Below are positions 36,431 through 46,992 of a DNA stretch of 64,000 nt, piece after piece. Each line of letters opens with the position of its first letter. Within the stretch, counting starts at the first letter, position 1. A program made the translations under genes and the position numbers. The notes below the pieces were generated by a model. That model ran no database searches. It was not told where the DNA came from and saw only the letters and a program-made list of their open reading frames with translations. The DNA is from Alteromonas pelagimontana (GTDB lineage: Bacteria; Pseudomonadota; Gammaproteobacteria; Enterobacterales; Alteromonadaceae): positions 496,001 through 560,000 of the forward strand of contig NZ_CP052766.1 of NCBI RefSeq assembly GCF_002499975.2, given 5' to 3'.

Positions 36431-37234
36431 TTAATCCCAGTCAGGGGCAAAATCAGGATTTACTATCCGCTCGCCGTTATCAAGATTATCAATCAACGCC
36501 AGATCATCTGCTGACAAATTTACTTTTCCGTAATTATAATTACTTTGCAAATGGTCTTTGTTAGTTGACGACGGAATAGTTTGAATATCATTAACTTCCA
36601 TCCAGGCAAGTACCACTTGTGCAGGCGTAGCATTATATCTTCCGGCTATCTCGTTTAATGTGTCATCATCCATCACCTTGCCAACCGCAAAAGGCATATA
36701 CGCCGTGATGCCTATGCCACGCTCTTTGCAGGTTTTGACTACCTGACGATTCTGCATGAAAGGATGAAGCTCGATCTGGTTCGTAAGAATTTCATCTTTA
36801 CCAAGAATAGCCTGAGCTTTTTCAATTTGTGAAATGGTAAAGTTCGACACGCCGATATGCCGTGTTAAACCTTCTTCCTTCGCTTGCGCAAGACACTGTA
36901 AGTATTCTTCCATACGCACATTTTCATCAGCCGACGGCCAGTGGATAAGTAACAAGTCAACGTAGTCGGTCTTCAGCTTTGCCAAGCTTTCGTGAACGGA
37001 AGGAATAAATTTATCTTTTCCTAGATTTTCCATCCATACCTTAGTGGTTAAGAACAGCGATTCCCGTTCCAGTCCACTGGTTTTAATGGCGTCTCCTACT
37101 TGTTCCTCGTTATTATAAGCTTGCGCTGTATCAATATGGCGAAATCCAATTTCCAGTGCGTCTAAAACAGACTTTATGGCAGTATTGCCTTCAAGACGAA
37201 ACGTTCCCACACCGAGTTGTGGCATTACAGTCAT
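36431..37234 (-). CDS. Aldo/keto reductase (DkgB-like)
   Basis: A 267-residue NADPH-dependent aldo/keto reductase. The catalytic tetrad is visible: Asp in GFRHIDTAQAYNNEEQVG, Tyr in AQAYNN, Lys in LTTKVWMEN, His in LLIHWPS. The C-terminal cofactor region TIPSSTNKDHLQSNYNY is present. It resembles 2,5-diketo-D-gluconate reductase B, a broad methylglyoxal and aldehyde reductase, so detoxification is the likely role. Monocistronic with its own terminator. Confidence 0.9.
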   Translation of the reverse strand: MTVMPQLGVGTFRLEGNTAIKSVLDALEIGFRHIDTAQAYNNEEQVGDAIKTSGLERESLFLTTKVWMENLGKDKFIPSVHESLAKLKTDYVDLLLIHWPSADENVRMEEYLQCLAQAKEEGLTRHIGVSNFTISQIEKAQAILGKDEILTNQIELHPFMQNRQVVKTCKERGIGITAYMPFAVGKVMDDDTLNEIAGRYNATPAQVVLAWMEVNDIQTIPSSTNKDHLQSNYNYGKVNLSADDLALIDNLDNGERIVNPDFAPDWD

Positions 37235-37449
37235 TCAGTGGCTCCTTAATCGTTTAACAAACGTGCCAGCTCGCTTTTTCCAGAGAGGGTAAAGCGTGCT
37301 TGGCGAGACACCATGGCTACGGCTTACCTGATAGATAAGATCGAATTATGTTAAGGGTAGGCTGATGTTAACGCTGGTAAATAATCCCGTTTAACATTAT
37401 CCTCTATTTTCGCCATTAGGGTTTATTCTGTACGATGATGAGGGAGCAT

Positions 37450-38217
37450 ATGCGCTTTTTGAGCTATTTCATGTTGCTCTGTTTTTCCAGCTGTTGTGCC
37501 TCTTCGGAGGTTGGAACGACTTATCATGTAGGAGTGGAGAATATCGCCTATTACCCTATTCAGGATTTTTCTGCTACGCCCGGTACAGGTATATTGCAAG
37601 ATATTGTAAGTGCTTTTGCTGAAGAAACGCACATTAAAGTAGAGTTCATTCCTTTACCTATTACGAGATTTGCTACTTGGTATCAAGAGCGGGCTATTGA
37701 TTTTCGGATTCCGGATCACCCAACCTGGGATGATGCGAAGGCGCTTGCGTTAACCTACAGTGATCCTGTCGTTACCCTTTGTGAGGCCACCATTGTATTG
37801 GCTGAACATGCAGATAAACCTGTGGATTTTTTTAACATAATAGGCATGATGCACGGTTTTACCGCCTCAGAAAGGTGGAAAACACGCATTGCCGAAGAAC
37901 GACTGACCATTGTTACTGACACGTCATTAAAGGTTCTTACACAGATGTTACTTCACAATATGGTACAGGGGCTGGATGTCGACATCAGCACCATACGCCA
38001 TGAATTAGAGTTGATGAACTTACCGCCTGACACGGTGACGCTGGCGAAGAAAATTCCGGTCTCTACGTTAAGTTATAGAATGTCGACTATTGAACATCCT
38101 GAACTGCTGGCAAAATTTGATACCTATTTAAAAACCCATAAGGAACAAAACAGAGAACTTGCCCGTTCTTATGGATATTATAACGGGCGAAAATGTAGCG
38201 ATATTATTCCGGACTAA
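37450..38217 (+). CDS. Periplasmic solute-binding-like protein (SBP family 3 type)
   Basis: About 255 residues with a signal peptide ([20 protein letters not shown]) that may be a lipoprotein signal or a Sec signal. The mature part has the type 3 binding-protein pattern: [47 protein letters not shown], and [20 protein letters not shown] near the end. No transporter genes are adjacent, so it may be an orphan receptor or sensor. ATG 37450 has GAGGGAG at a good distance. Its stop overlaps the end of convergent rluB by four bases. Confidence 0.75.
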   Translation: MRFLSYFMLLCFSSCCASSEVGTTYHVGVENIAYYPIQDFSATPGTGILQDIVSAFAEETHIKVEFIPLPITRFATWYQERAIDFRIPDHPTWDDAKALALTYSDPVVTLCEATIVLAEHADKPVDFFNIIGMMHGFTASERWKTRIAEERLTIVTDTSLKVLTQMLLHNMVQGLDVDISTIRHELELMNLPPDTVTLAKKIPVSTLSYRMSTIEHPELLAKFDTYLKTHKEQNRELARSYGYYNGRKCSDIIPD

Positions 38218-39089
38218 CGTTTACCTGCACGACCTTTAGCAGGTGTTCCCTCTTTTCTCGCTCGATGTTTTTTCACCGAACGACGCATACGTGTCAGGCG
38301 AACATGGTCCAGTTTGCTTTGTCTGACGTCCACCATGCTTGACGTTTCTTCAGGTAGCTGCACCAAATTACGTAGCGCATTCACCTCTTCTAAACCAAGC
38401 TCAACCCACGCTCCTTGCGGCAACCGCTTTTGTAGTTCAATCGGCCCGTAGCGCACGCGCATTAGCCGACTTACCTGTACGTTTTGCGATTCCCATAACC
38501 GACGCACTTCCCGGTTTCGTCCTTCAGAAAGAGTGACGTTAAACCAGTGGTTCATGCTTTCTTCATCGTTAGGTCGAACATGGATGTCAGTAAATTTCGC
38601 TACGCCGTCCTCTAGCTCAACACCCTTTTTTAACGTGTTGATGGTTTGAGAAGACACCTCTCCGAAAACCCGAACAGCGTATTCACGCTCCACTTCGCAT
38701 TTAGGATGCATCAGCCGGTTTGCCAGCTCTCCATCATTGGAGAATAACAACAAGCCGCTGGTATTGATATCAAGACGACCCACTGCTATCCACCGCCCTA
38801 ATCGAATGGTCGGTAAGCGATCAAACACTGTCGGACGGCCTTCCGGGTCCTGTCTGCTACACAACTCCCCTTCGGGCTTGTTGTACATCAGAACTCTGCA
38901 CACAGGTTTTTCCGTCTGTCGCGATAGCAGATGACCATCTACACGAATTTGCGCACTTGGTTCAACCCGATCGCCCAATGTAGCAACCTTACCATCGACA
39001 GAGACTCGCCCCTGTTCAATCCATTTTTCCATTTCACGTCGTGAACCAAGCCCTTGATTGGCTAGCACCTTTTGCAACTTTTCACTCAT
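38214..39089 (-). CDS. rluB: 23S rRNA pseudouridine synthase RluB
   Basis: It has an N-terminal S4 RNA-binding domain ([34 protein letters not shown]), then the RsuA-type catalytic core with [26 protein letters not shown] (catalytic Asp), [11 protein letters not shown] and [13 protein letters not shown]. The basic C-terminal tail ([18 protein letters not shown]) binds RNA. RluB makes pseudouridine 2605 of 23S rRNA in E. coli. I use ATG 39089, which overlaps the end of scpB by eight bases; the longer frame adds nine residues before the S4 domain. Part of scpA-scpB-rluB. Confidence 0.95.
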   Translation of the reverse strand: MSEKLQKVLANQGLGSRREMEKWIEQGRVSVDGKVATLGDRVEPSAQIRVDGHLLSRQTEKPVCRVLMYNKPEGELCSRQDPEGRPTVFDRLPTIRLGRWIAVGRLDINTSGLLLFSNDGELANRLMHPKCEVEREYAVRVFGEVSSQTINTLKKGVELEDGVAKFTDIHVRPNDEESMNHWFNVTLSEGRNREVRRLWESQNVQVSRLMRVRYGPIELQKRLPQGAWVELGLEEVNALRNLVQLPEETSSMVDVRQSKLDHVRLTRMRRSVKKHRARKEGTPAKGRAGKR

Positions 39090-39729
39090 TAGTCGATATG
39101 CTCTTGTCTTCAGCAATTACATTCGCACGGTCCATAACTACGGACGGTGCCTCTTTTTGTACGGTGACGCCGGGCTCGTGATCATCTTCCTGCACCATTT
39201 CAGCAAAAGCCTCGGCGCTGGGAAGCTCGCTCAGCGAACGCAGAGAGAAATAATCCAAAAATGCTTTAGTGGTAGCATACAGCGCCGGGCGTCCCGGCAC
39301 TTCTTTATGTCCAACCACGCGGATCCACTCTCTTTCCGTCAGCGTTTTAATAATATTACTGCTTACCGCCACACCACGAACCTGCTCAATTTCTCCACGG
39401 GTGATCGGTTGGCGATAGGCGATTAATGCGAGTATTTCCAGCATGGCTCGAGAATAACGTGGTGCAGATTCCTGCCATAATACGCTTAACCATGGGCTTA
39501 ACGCATCCAGCGATTGAAAGCGATAGCCGCTGGCGATTTCCACCAGTTGAATTCCACGCGGTTGATAATCCAGAATCAATGCTTGAATTGTCTCATTCAA
39601 CATCTTTTCACTAACGGCAAATTCTGCCAGCACAGTTTCACGCAACTGACTTTTCGTCACGGGTTTATCTGCTACGAAAAACGTGGCTTCTACCAGTTGT
39701 TTAAGCTGGGTGCTGTTGATCTTCTTCAT
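39082..39729 (-). CDS. scpB: Segregation and condensation protein B
   Basis: A winged-helix kleisin-associated protein of 215 residues that joins ScpA and SMC in a condensin complex. Typical segments: [62 protein letters not shown] and [29 protein letters not shown]. The ATG at 39729 follows AGGTG; a GTG two codons earlier is possible. It overlaps scpA by about 29 bases and rluB by eight, indicating tight translational coupling. Confidence 0.95.
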   Translation of the reverse strand: MKKINSTQLKQLVEATFFVADKPVTKSQLRETVLAEFAVSEKMLNETIQALILDYQPRGIQLVEIASGYRFQSLDALSPWLSVLWQESAPRYSRAMLEILALIAYRQPITRGEIEQVRGVAVSSNIIKTLTEREWIRVVGHKEVPGRPALYATTKAFLDYFSLRSLSELPSAEAFAEMVQEDDHEPGVTVQKEAPSVVMDRANVIAEDKSISTNE

Positions 39730-40567
39730 GCGCACCTAATTTTACATGAATTCGGGCGTAAGGTCCCGCTTGTATCAACATCAGCATTTGCTCTTTCACC
39801 AGCTCCAGAATTGCCAGAAATGTTACCACCACCCCCGCTCTTCCTTCTTCTACGGTGAAAAGCGCTTCCATCGGTGTATAACTGTTGGCACCAACTGCGG
39901 CCAGTATCAGCGTCATCCGCTCGCGGGTACTCAATACTTCTCGTTCTATGGTGTGATGTTCAAAGGCCGCTGCTCGTTTCATGGCATGACTAAACGCTAA
40001 CACCAGTTCCTGCAAGCTCACATCCGGCTCTATACGAATAGGTTGCACCTGATCACTTAGTGATACATTTACGGGAAAGACATCCCTTTCCAGCCGCGGT
40101 TGAAGATCAAGATCTTCGGCTGCCTGCTTTACCACTTCGTACTCACGCAAGCGCCGAATAAGCTCAGCTCGGGGATCCTCTTCGTCATCCTCATCTTCTG
40201 CGCGCCGGGGCAACAACAACCTCGATTTTATCTCTGCCAGTATGGCTGCCATCAATAAATATTCTGCAGCCAGCTCCAGTTTCAGCGTTTTCATCACCTC
40301 AACATATTCCATGTATTGGGCAGTTATCATGGCAACAGGTAAGGTGGTAATATCAAATTTCTGCTTACGAATTAAATATAAAAGTAAATCCAGCGGGCCT
40401 TCAAAGGTTTCCAGAATAACTTCAAGAGCATCCGGGGGAATATATAAATCCTGAGGTTTTTCTATAAGGGCTTCGCCATTAATAAACGCCAGCGGCAACG
40501 GCTGCTGAACAGGATCTGGCGCAAGCTGAACGTCGGGGTTCTGCTGTAGTTCATCAACGTTCGTCAT
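39701..40567 (-). CDS. scpA: Segregation and condensation protein A
   Basis: The 288-residue kleisin subunit of the Smc-ScpAB complex. The N-terminal EVILETFEGPLDLLLYLIRKQKFDI and AAEYLLMAAILAEIKSRLLLPR blocks, which bind SMC and ScpB, are clear. The C-terminal wing region is TFLAILELVKEQMLMLIQAGPYARIHVKL. First gene of scpA-scpB-rluB; yciO lies 19 bases upstream in the same direction. Confidence 0.95.
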   Translation of the reverse strand: MTNVDELQQNPDVQLAPDPVQQPLPLAFINGEALIEKPQDLYIPPDALEVILETFEGPLDLLLYLIRKQKFDITTLPVAMITAQYMEYVEVMKTLKLELAAEYLLMAAILAEIKSRLLLPRRAEDEDDEEDPRAELIRRLREYEVVKQAAEDLDLQPRLERDVFPVNVSLSDQVQPIRIEPDVSLQELVLAFSHAMKRAAAFEHHTIEREVLSTRERMTLILAAVGANSYTPMEALFTVEEGRAGVVVTFLAILELVKEQMLMLIQAGPYARIHVKLGAHEEDQQHPA

Positions 40568-40586
40568 TTACCATCTCGCCAATCGC

Positions 40587-41207
40587 TTAAGAGAACGGCG
40601 TAATATCACCGCTTCCTTCACGTAAGATTACCGGCAAGCCTTCGGAAAAATCGACTATGGTAGTAGGTTGTTCGCCCAGCGTACCGCCGTCAATGATAAG
40701 CCCCACTCGCTTTTCCAGTTTATCGCGAATGACATCCGGATCGGATTCTGCCATTCGCGCACCCGGCAAAATAAGAGATGCTGACATTAATGGCTCGTTT
40801 AGCGTTTCCAGCAACTTAAGTGCAATCGCGTTATCCGGCACTCGTATGCCAATGGTTTTACGCTTCGGATTTTGTAGCCGACGCGGAACCTCACGGGTCG
40901 CTTTCAAAATAAAAGTATAGGGGCCGGGCGTATTGTTTTTAATCTGTCTGAAGGCCACATTATCGACTTTTGCGTACAGTGACAATTCTGACATATCGCG
41001 ACACATCAGCGTAAAGTTATGATCTTTATCTATCTGACGGACCATACACAGCTGGTCCAGCGCCTTTTTGTTTTCTAGCTGGCAGCCAATGGCATAACCG
41101 GAGTCAGTAGGATATACCACCACTTCCCCCTGGCGAATTAAGTCGCACGCTTGATTAATAAGACGTTGTTGTGGGTTTTCCGGATGTATCTGAAAAAATT
41201 GACTCAT
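40587..41207 (-). CDS. yciO: YciO (Sua5/YrdC-family) protein
   Basis: A 206-residue protein, the same length as E. coli YciO. It carries the dsRNA-binding-like YrdC fold: VVVYPTDSGYAIGCQ, KIRTIGIRVPDN-type segment (KRKTIGIRVPDNAI), LMSASLILPG and STLVDFSEG-type end (PTTIVDFSEGLPVILREGSG). YrdC/Sua5 enzymes form threonylcarbamoyl-AMP for tRNA t6A; whether YciO does so is less certain. The start is ATG 41207 (MSQFFQIHPENP). The neighbour rnm and the following trp genes reproduce the E. coli order. Confidence 0.92.
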   Translation of the reverse strand: MSQFFQIHPENPQQRLINQACDLIRQGEVVVYPTDSGYAIGCQLENKKALDQLCMVRQIDKDHNFTLMCRDMSELSLYAKVDNVAFRQIKNNTPGPYTFILKATREVPRRLQNPKRKTIGIRVPDNAIALKLLETLNEPLMSASLILPGARMAESDPDVIRDKLEKRVGLIIDGGTLGEQPTTIVDFSEGLPVILREGSGDITPFS

Positions 41208-41221
41208 GGTGTCCAAAATCC

Positions 41222-42097
41222 TTAATTACGCAGCTGAGTTATCGACCAGTTATGCCAAATAGGCGTAAGATCTTCGGAAATAAACTGATTTTTTCCTAAC
41301 TCAGTCCAGCGGGATGGAAAATGAAAATCGGATCCAGCAGAAGCAAGTAACTTATGCTCAAGCGCTAAATGGTTGATTATTTGCTGCTTGTCAGCAGAAA
41401 TACCGGGAAATGACGTTTCGATGCCATCGCCTTTTGCTTCAGCAAACTCTGCTACTAAACGACGCAGCCACTTTGTGGTCATGTCGTAATGAGCAGGATG
41501 GGCCAATACGGCCTGGCCGCCTGCAAGGTGGATCCAGGAAATTGCCGATGCCATATCCGGCCACTGTGCTTTCACATGCGCTCTTTTGCCTTTCCCAAGA
41601 TATTTCTTAAACGCTGCATCCATTGATGCAACGCCATAATTGTTAACCAATACGCGAGCAAAATGCGCGCGGGTCACTTGCCCTAATCCTGCCAAGGCCA
41701 TGGCTTTTTCCATTACGCCATCGAAACCACACCTTTCCAGTTTTCCGGCAATGGTTTGTGCTCGCTCAAAACGAATTGCTGCTTGCTGATCCAACTTCTC
41801 ACAGAATGCCGGTAGCGTGCGGTTAACATTCAAGCCAACAATATGGATATCAAAACCCTGCCACATAGTGGAAATCTCGATACCATCAATAATTACCATT
41901 GGCCGTTTTTGCTGAGCCTGACAAGCGTGTGCTTCGTCCAGAGCAGCTACGGTATCGTGATCCGTGATGGCAAGTACATCCACTTGCATATTGTGAGCAC
42001 GTAGTATTAATTCCTGCGGCGTCAGGTGGCCGTCAGAGTAGCGAGTATGACTATGGAGATCGATTTTCAATGGCTTATTTAAAGTTTCGGTTGACAC
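41222..42097 (-). CDS. rnm: PHP-domain phosphoesterase / 5'-3' exoribonuclease AM
   Basis: A 291-residue PHP protein orthologous to E. coli YciV. Metal-binding motifs are IDLHSHTRYSDGHLTP at the N-terminus, AITDHDTVAALDEA, GIEIST, and SDFHFPSRWTELG near the end. The family hydrolyses 3',5'-nucleoside bisphosphates and trims short 5' RNA ends, including 5S rRNA. It is divergent from trpL, with a 92-base gap that must hold both promoters, and is followed by yciO 14 bases downstream. Confidence 0.93.
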   Translation of the reverse strand: MSTETLNKPLKIDLHSHTRYSDGHLTPQELILRAHNMQVDVLAITDHDTVAALDEAHACQAQQKRPMVIIDGIEISTMWQGFDIHIVGLNVNRTLPAFCEKLDQQAAIRFERAQTIAGKLERCGFDGVMEKAMALAGLGQVTRAHFARVLVNNYGVASMDAAFKKYLGKGKRAHVKAQWPDMASAISWIHLAGGQAVLAHPAHYDMTTKWLRRLVAEFAEAKGDGIETSFPGISADKQQIINHLALEHKLLASAGSDFHFPSRWTELGKNQFISEDLTPIWHNWSITQLRN

Positions 42098-42189
42098 AAC
42101 TTCAATTTTGTTTTCTTCTATAGGGCACAGTATACGTACTAAGCGCTTCGATGCCTATCGAAGTTTTAAACGAATAAGAGAATCGACCA

Positions 42190-42255
42190 ATGCGTAATTT
42201 ACCTCTGAACAGCGCCATGATGAGCGCAAACTGGTGGTGGCACTCCCTGACTTAA
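42190..42255 (+). CDS. trpL: trp operon leader peptide
   Basis: A 21-residue frame from ATG 42190 contains three adjacent Trp codons (TGG TGG TGG at residues 15-17) followed by HSLT and TAA. The attenuator stem and trpE follow. Tandem Trp codons in a short leader directly before trpE are diagnostic: ribosome stalling at low charged tRNA-Trp relieves termination. Inner ATGs at residues 10 and 11 could also start it. Confidence 0.92.
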   Translation: MRNLPLNSAMMSANWWWHSLT

Positions 42256-42320
42256 TGGGCGGTGTACGCGTTGGTGCGCAAAAAACACATAAAAGGCCCG
42301 TTTAACGGGCCTTTTTTTTT
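42256..42320 (+). promoter_or_regulatory. trp attenuator (alternative RNA hairpins and terminator)
   Basis: The terminator stem AAAAGGCCCG (42291-42300) / CGGGCC (42306-42311) with a TTTAA loop is followed by nine T residues. Upstream GGGCGGTGTACGCGTTGGTGCGC (23 bases, 42257-42279) can compete in pairing. With the Trp-rich peptide this is a classical transcription attenuator. The ribosome site of trpE lies just after it. Confidence 0.9.
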
Positions 42321-42347
42321 AAAAATCGCAGCTGGAGAAATGCGACA

Positions 42348-43943
42348 ATGAGTTTAGCCGAACTGGGCACACATCCAGGAAAAGTCGAAACAATTGAGCA
42401 GACAGGACACTACATTACCGATCCCCTGGCAGCCTTTGCCCATCTTTGCGCAAAGCGGCCACACACCCTGCTGCTGGAATCAGCAGAAATTGACAGTAAG
42501 GATGAGCTGCAAAGTCTGTTGATGATAGATGCCGCGGTGAGACTGGAATGCAATGGCAACACTGTGACATGCAAAGCGTTGACCGCGAACGGCCATGCCG
42601 TTCTGCCGCTGTTCCAGACTTTCTGCCCTGCTGGCATGACTTGTGAGTTAACCCCAGACACCGCGGTGCTTGTCTGTAGTTCAGCAGACGAATCATTAGA
42701 TGAAGACAGCCGTCTAAAAGCAGCCAGCGTGTTCGACGCGCTACGATTAATTGTTCAGCAAATCAAACCCATTCGCCAGCATCCGCATGCGGTTTTTCTC
42801 GGCGGGGTTTTTGCCTACGATTTACTCGCGACGTTTGAATCGTTACCAGAGGTCACCAATGGCGAAAATGACTGCCCGGACTTTGTTTTTTATCTCGCCG
42901 AAACCTTGTTAACGGTAGATCATAAAACGAAACAAACTCAGCTTATCGGTAGCGTATTCAGTGGCCACAATGTCGCGCAGAACTATTTTGCAATTGCCCA
43001 GCGGCTTGAAAACTTACAGAGTCAGTTAACTCACATTCCTCCAGCTACGCCCCTTGCTACTGCAACAGTGAAAGACGACATCGATGTAGATGTGGATAAA
43101 GATGATGAAGCATTTATGCGCAACGTGACCGATCTTAAAGCGCATATTCTTTCGGGCGATATTTTTCAGGTTGTGCCCTCTCGCACATTTTCCCTTGCTT
43201 GTCCCGCTCCTGTCGCCGCCTATGCCAAGCTTAAGCAGCAGAATCCCAGCCCTTATATGTTTTATATGCAGGACGCTGACTTCACTATTTTTGGTGCGTC
43301 GCCGGAATCCGCGCTCAAATATGCGACTGATACCAATCAGGTAGAGATATATCCTATCGCTGGCACACGAGCCAGAGGCAAGCGTGCCAATGGTGAAATT
43401 GATGCCGATTTGGACAGCCGCATCGAATTAAACCTGCGAGAAGACAACAAAGAAAAAGCGGAACATATTATGCTGGTGGATTTGGCGCGCAATGATGTGG
43501 CAAAAGTCAGCCAACCCGGCACCCGGCATGTAAAAGACTTATTAAAGGTAGATCGTTATTCCCACGTTATGCATCTGGTATCGCGGGTTGTGGGGCAACT
43601 GCGCAACGATTTAGATGCGCTTCATGCGTATCAGGCCTGCATGAATATGGGCACATTGGTAGGTGCACCAAAAGTAAGCGCAGCAACACTTATTCGTGAA
43701 GTAGAAAAGAAACGCCGGGGAAGTTATGGCGGCGCCGTGGGCTACATCAATGGGCAGGGAGATATGGACACCTGTATTGTGATTCGATCAGCTTTTGTTA
43801 AAAACGGGCGAGCTTATATTCAAGCTGGCGCGGGAGTCGTTTATGATTCCGACCCTCAAGCAGAAGCACAGGAAACACGCACCAAAGCTCAAGCAGTAAT
43901 TAATGCCGTACGCGCCTCTCAACACGTGCAGGAGCAAGACTAA
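42348..43943 (+). CDS. trpE: Anthranilate synthase component I
   Basis: TrpE (531 residues) converts chorismate to anthranilate using ammonia from TrpG. The N-terminal LLLES motif (about 40-44) is the Trp feedback site. The chorismate-binding core shows DIFQVVPSRTFSL, NPSPYMFYM, GASPESALKYA, PIAGTRARGKRANGEIDADLDSRIELNLREDNKEKAEHIMLVDLARND, GTLVGAPKVSA and GGAVGYINGQGDMDTCIVIRSA. Its TAA overlaps the trpG ATG by one base. Confidence 0.98.
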   Translation: MSLAELGTHPGKVETIEQTGHYITDPLAAFAHLCAKRPHTLLLESAEIDSKDELQSLLMIDAAVRLECNGNTVTCKALTANGHAVLPLFQTFCPAGMTCELTPDTAVLVCSSADESLDEDSRLKAASVFDALRLIVQQIKPIRQHPHAVFLGGVFAYDLLATFESLPEVTNGENDCPDFVFYLAETLLTVDHKTKQTQLIGSVFSGHNVAQNYFAIAQRLENLQSQLTHIPPATPLATATVKDDIDVDVDKDDEAFMRNVTDLKAHILSGDIFQVVPSRTFSLACPAPVAAYAKLKQQNPSPYMFYMQDADFTIFGASPESALKYATDTNQVEIYPIAGTRARGKRANGEIDADLDSRIELNLREDNKEKAEHIMLVDLARNDVAKVSQPGTRHVKDLLKVDRYSHVMHLVSRVVGQLRNDLDALHAYQACMNMGTLVGAPKVSAATLIREVEKKRRGSYGGAVGYINGQGDMDTCIVIRSAFVKNGRAYIQAGAGVVYDSDPQAEAQETRTKAQAVINAVRASQHVQEQD

Positions 43944-44551
43944 TGAACAAGCGAATTACCGTTTTTTTACTGGATAATGTGGATTCTTTTACTTATAACC
44001 TGGTAGATGAGCTGCGTGCGATGGATTTACATATTATTGTCTACCGCAACACCGTCAGCGCCGACACTCTGTTTAACAGAATGGAAACAGAAGCAGTAAC
44101 TAACCCTGTGTTACTGCTGTTATCACCTGGTCCCGGTGCGCCTCACGAGGCCGGGTGCATGCCCGCCTTACTTGAACTTGTGCAAGGTAAATATCCTGTA
44201 TTGGGGATTTGTTTAGGTCATCAGGCGATTGTCGCGCATTACGGTGGCGAAGTAGGCCGGGCGGTAGAGGTGATGCACGGTAAATCGTCGGCTATCAGCC
44301 ATAGCGCAGAAGCCATGTTTCAGAACCTGCCACAGCCCCTGCATGTCGCGCGTTATCATTCTCTGGTGGCAACGTCCTTACCACCGAGTCTGCGCTCTAT
44401 TGCCAATTTTGGAGACACCACGATGGCAGTATTTCACCCCGAAGATAAAATGTTAGGTTTCCAGTTTCACCCTGAATCTATTCTGACAGCTGATGGCAGC
44501 ACATTACTGATGCAAAGTATTCACTATTTAACGCTGGGGAGTGCAGCATGA
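43943..44551 (+). CDS. trpG: Anthranilate synthase component II (glutamine amidotransferase)
   Basis: A 202-residue class I amidotransferase supplying ammonia to TrpE. Visible are [31 protein letters not shown], the nucleophile [10 protein letters not shown] and the [11 protein letters not shown]is-Glu pair. Not fused to trpD, unlike E. coli. Overlaps trpE by one and trpD by four bases. Confidence 0.97.
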   Translation: MNKRITVFLLDNVDSFTYNLVDELRAMDLHIIVYRNTVSADTLFNRMETEAVTNPVLLLLSPGPGAPHEAGCMPALLELVQGKYPVLGICLGHQAIVAHYGGEVGRAVEVMHGKSSAISHSAEAMFQNLPQPLHVARYHSLVATSLPPSLRSIANFGDTTMAVFHPEDKMLGFQFHPESILTADGSTLLMQSIHYLTLGSAA

Positions 44552-45579
44552 TTGACGCTACCCAACTATTGGACACATTATTTCGTAAAGAACATTTAAG
44601 TCAGGCTCAATCTTTTGGGCTATTTAACAGCATTATGCACGGCGAGCAACCAGAAGCCGTAGTGGCCAGTTTACTGACTGCGCTTAAAATTAACGGCGAG
44701 TCACCGCAGGAAATTGCCGGTGCAGCCAGCGCCATGGTCTCTAATACGCTTCCCTTCCCTACGCCAGACTATCCGTTTGCTGACATTGTTGGCACCGGCG
44801 GTGATGGCCACAATACTATTAATATTTCCAGCGCAGCGGCTATTGTCGCTGCTACGTGCGGAGTTAAAGTGGCTAAACATGGCAACAGAAGCGTGTCGAG
44901 CCGCTCAGGCTCAGCAGATTTGTTCCGTCAATTTGGTATTAAACTTGACGTTTCACCATCGACCGCCAGACAGTGTTTGGACGACGCCAACTTCTGCTTT
45001 CTTTATGCACCGGTATATCATGCGGGCATGCGACACGCAGCGCCTGTGCGGGCAGCGCTGAAAACGCGTACTGTATTCAATATTTTGGGGCCACTGGCAA
45101 ACCCTGCTGGACCGACTCATGGCTTGTTCGGTGTATATTCTCCAGATCTCTTAGAGCCGTACGCCCAAACCTTAATGTTGTTAGGCCAGCATCGTGCCAT
45201 GATAGTGCACGGCGATGGCTTAGATGAACTTGCGCTGCACGGGGAATCCCACATCTTTGATTTGGAACACGGTGACATACGCCAGCTTACAGTGACGCCG
45301 GAAAATTTTGGTTTACCTACTTATCCGTTAAGCGCGATAGAAGGCGGGGATCCGGAAGAAAATCGCAAGATGGTGGAGGCAGCATTAGCCGGTGAAGGTA
45401 GCGAAGCGCATCGCGCAGCAATTGCAATGAATTGCGGTGCACTGTTGAAACTAACGGGGACAGTAACAACCTTTAAGGAGGGTGCAGAGCTGGCAATGGA
45501 AACGATGCTCAATGCGAAATCTTTAGCTACATTGACTCAGGTCGCACAAATCAGCCAGGAGGATAGCGGTAATGAATAA
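44548..45579 (+). CDS. trpD: Anthranilate phosphoribosyltransferase
   Basis: A 343-residue enzyme joining anthranilate to PRPP. The PRPP loop is [16 protein letters not shown], followed by [21 protein letters not shown], the substrate-binding HHAGMR-like [30 protein letters not shown] and the metal-binding LDELALHG. Standalone, ATGA-coupled to trpG, overlapping trpCF by eight bases. Confidence 0.98.
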   Translation: MIDATQLLDTLFRKEHLSQAQSFGLFNSIMHGEQPEAVVASLLTALKINGESPQEIAGAASAMVSNTLPFPTPDYPFADIVGTGGDGHNTINISSAAAIVAATCGVKVAKHGNRSVSSRSGSADLFRQFGIKLDVSPSTARQCLDDANFCFLYAPVYHAGMRHAAPVRAALKTRTVFNILGPLANPAGPTHGLFGVYSPDLLEPYAQTLMLLGQHRAMIVHGDGLDELALHGESHIFDLEHGDIRQLTVTPENFGLPTYPLSAIEGGDPEENRKMVEAALAGEGSEAHRAAIAMNCGALLKLTGTVTTFKEGAELAMETMLNAKSLATLTQVAQISQEDSGNE

Positions 45580-46969
45580 CGTACTGGAAAAAATTGTTGC
45601 GGATAAACGTGAAGAAGTGAAAGCACGGATGGCCACGCTTCCCCATGAAAAAGTGAAAGCGAACCTTCTTCCCTCTACAAAAAGTTTGTTTGATGCGCTC
45701 AGCGCATTCAATGCCGGTTACATTCTGGAATGTAAGAAAGCCTCACCCTCTAAAGGACTCATTCGTCCCGTTTTCGATCTTGATGAAATTCTTAGCGCCT
45801 ATACGCCATTTGCCGCCGGAATTTCGGTGCTCACCGACGAAAAATATTTTCAGGGCAGTTATGACTATTTAGCCTACGTAACTGAACGGGTGTCGCAACC
45901 AGTGCTGAATAAAGATTTTTTTATCAGCGAATATCAAGTGCATTTGGCAAGGTACTATAGTGCTGATGCTATTTTGCTGATGTTAAGTGTATTAAGCGAT
46001 GAGGAATATCGACAGCTTGCAGATGTAGCAGATTCACTTTCTCTGGATGTTTTAACTGAAGTCAGCAACGAACAAGAAATGCAGCGGGCAATTGACCTTA
46101 AAGCCAGTATTATTGGTATTAATAACCGCGACTTACGTGATCTCTCTACGGATTTAGGCGCCACTGAAAAACTGGTGCCCATGTTAAAAGATGCCACTCA
46201 TAACTATGTGGTAATTTCTGAATCTGGTATTTATACCCATCAGGATGTACTACGTTTAGCGCCGTTGTGTAATGGGTTTTTGGTGGGGAGCGCGCTGATG
46301 GCTGAAACAAATCTTCCACAAGCAGTAAAATCTTTGGTGTATGGCGCAGTAAAAATATGCGGCCTCACCAGCGCCAACGATGCCAAAACTGCCTTTGCTG
46401 CAGGTGCCTCTTACGGCGGTTTAATCTTTGCCGAAAAATCGCTGCGTTTTATTAATATGCCCACAGCAAAAACCATCGTGGAATCAGTACCAGGCCAATA
46501 TGTAGGGGTTTTTGTTAATGCGCCAATTGCTCAGGTGGCGGAATATGCCCGAGAACTTAACCTGACAGCCGTTCAATTACACGGAGATGAAGACGCCCGA
46601 TATCGCTCAATACTCCAAGCGCAGCTCCCGAAAGGATGCGCTATCTGGCAGGCGCTCGGTGTAGAGCAGTCGTTGCCGGCCGCGTTTCTTTCTTTGCTGG
46701 AAGATTCCACAGTTGCAAAAATAGTGCTGGATTGCCAGGTAGGTAGCAGTAAAGGTGGTACCGGTCAAACGTTCGATTGGTCTCTTTTGAACAACGTTAA
46801 TCAAAAAGAAAAACTGGTGCTGGCAGGCGGGCTCAATGCCGAAAATATTCAGCAGGCAAAAGCCACTGGTGTAGCCATTGTGGATGTCAATTCTGGTGTA
46901 GAGACGGCACCCGGCAAAAAGTCATCGGCAATGCTCAGCGACTTGTTTACTCGCTGCCGACAATATTAA
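45572..46969 (+). CDS. trpCF: Fused indole-3-glycerol-phosphate synthase / phosphoribosylanthranilate isomerase
   Basis: A 465-residue bifunctional protein as in E. coli. Residues 1 to about 255 are TrpC ([51 protein letters not shown]). Residues about 258-465 are TrpF ([62 protein letters not shown]). It performs the two steps between phosphoribosylanthranilate and indole-glycerol phosphate. The fusion is typical for gammaproteobacteria. Confidence 0.97.
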   Translation: MNNVLEKIVADKREEVKARMATLPHEKVKANLLPSTKSLFDALSAFNAGYILECKKASPSKGLIRPVFDLDEILSAYTPFAAGISVLTDEKYFQGSYDYLAYVTERVSQPVLNKDFFISEYQVHLARYYSADAILLMLSVLSDEEYRQLADVADSLSLDVLTEVSNEQEMQRAIDLKASIIGINNRDLRDLSTDLGATEKLVPMLKDATHNYVVISESGIYTHQDVLRLAPLCNGFLVGSALMAETNLPQAVKSLVYGAVKICGLTSANDAKTAFAAGASYGGLIFAEKSLRFINMPTAKTIVESVPGQYVGVFVNAPIAQVAEYARELNLTAVQLHGDEDARYRSILQAQLPKGCAIWQALGVEQSLPAAFLSLLEDSTVAKIVLDCQVGSSKGGTGQTFDWSLLNNVNQKEKLVLAGGLNAENIQQAKATGVAIVDVNSGVETAPGKKSSAMLSDLFTRCRQY

Positions 46970-46992
46970 ATTTACTAAATACAGGACAAACC

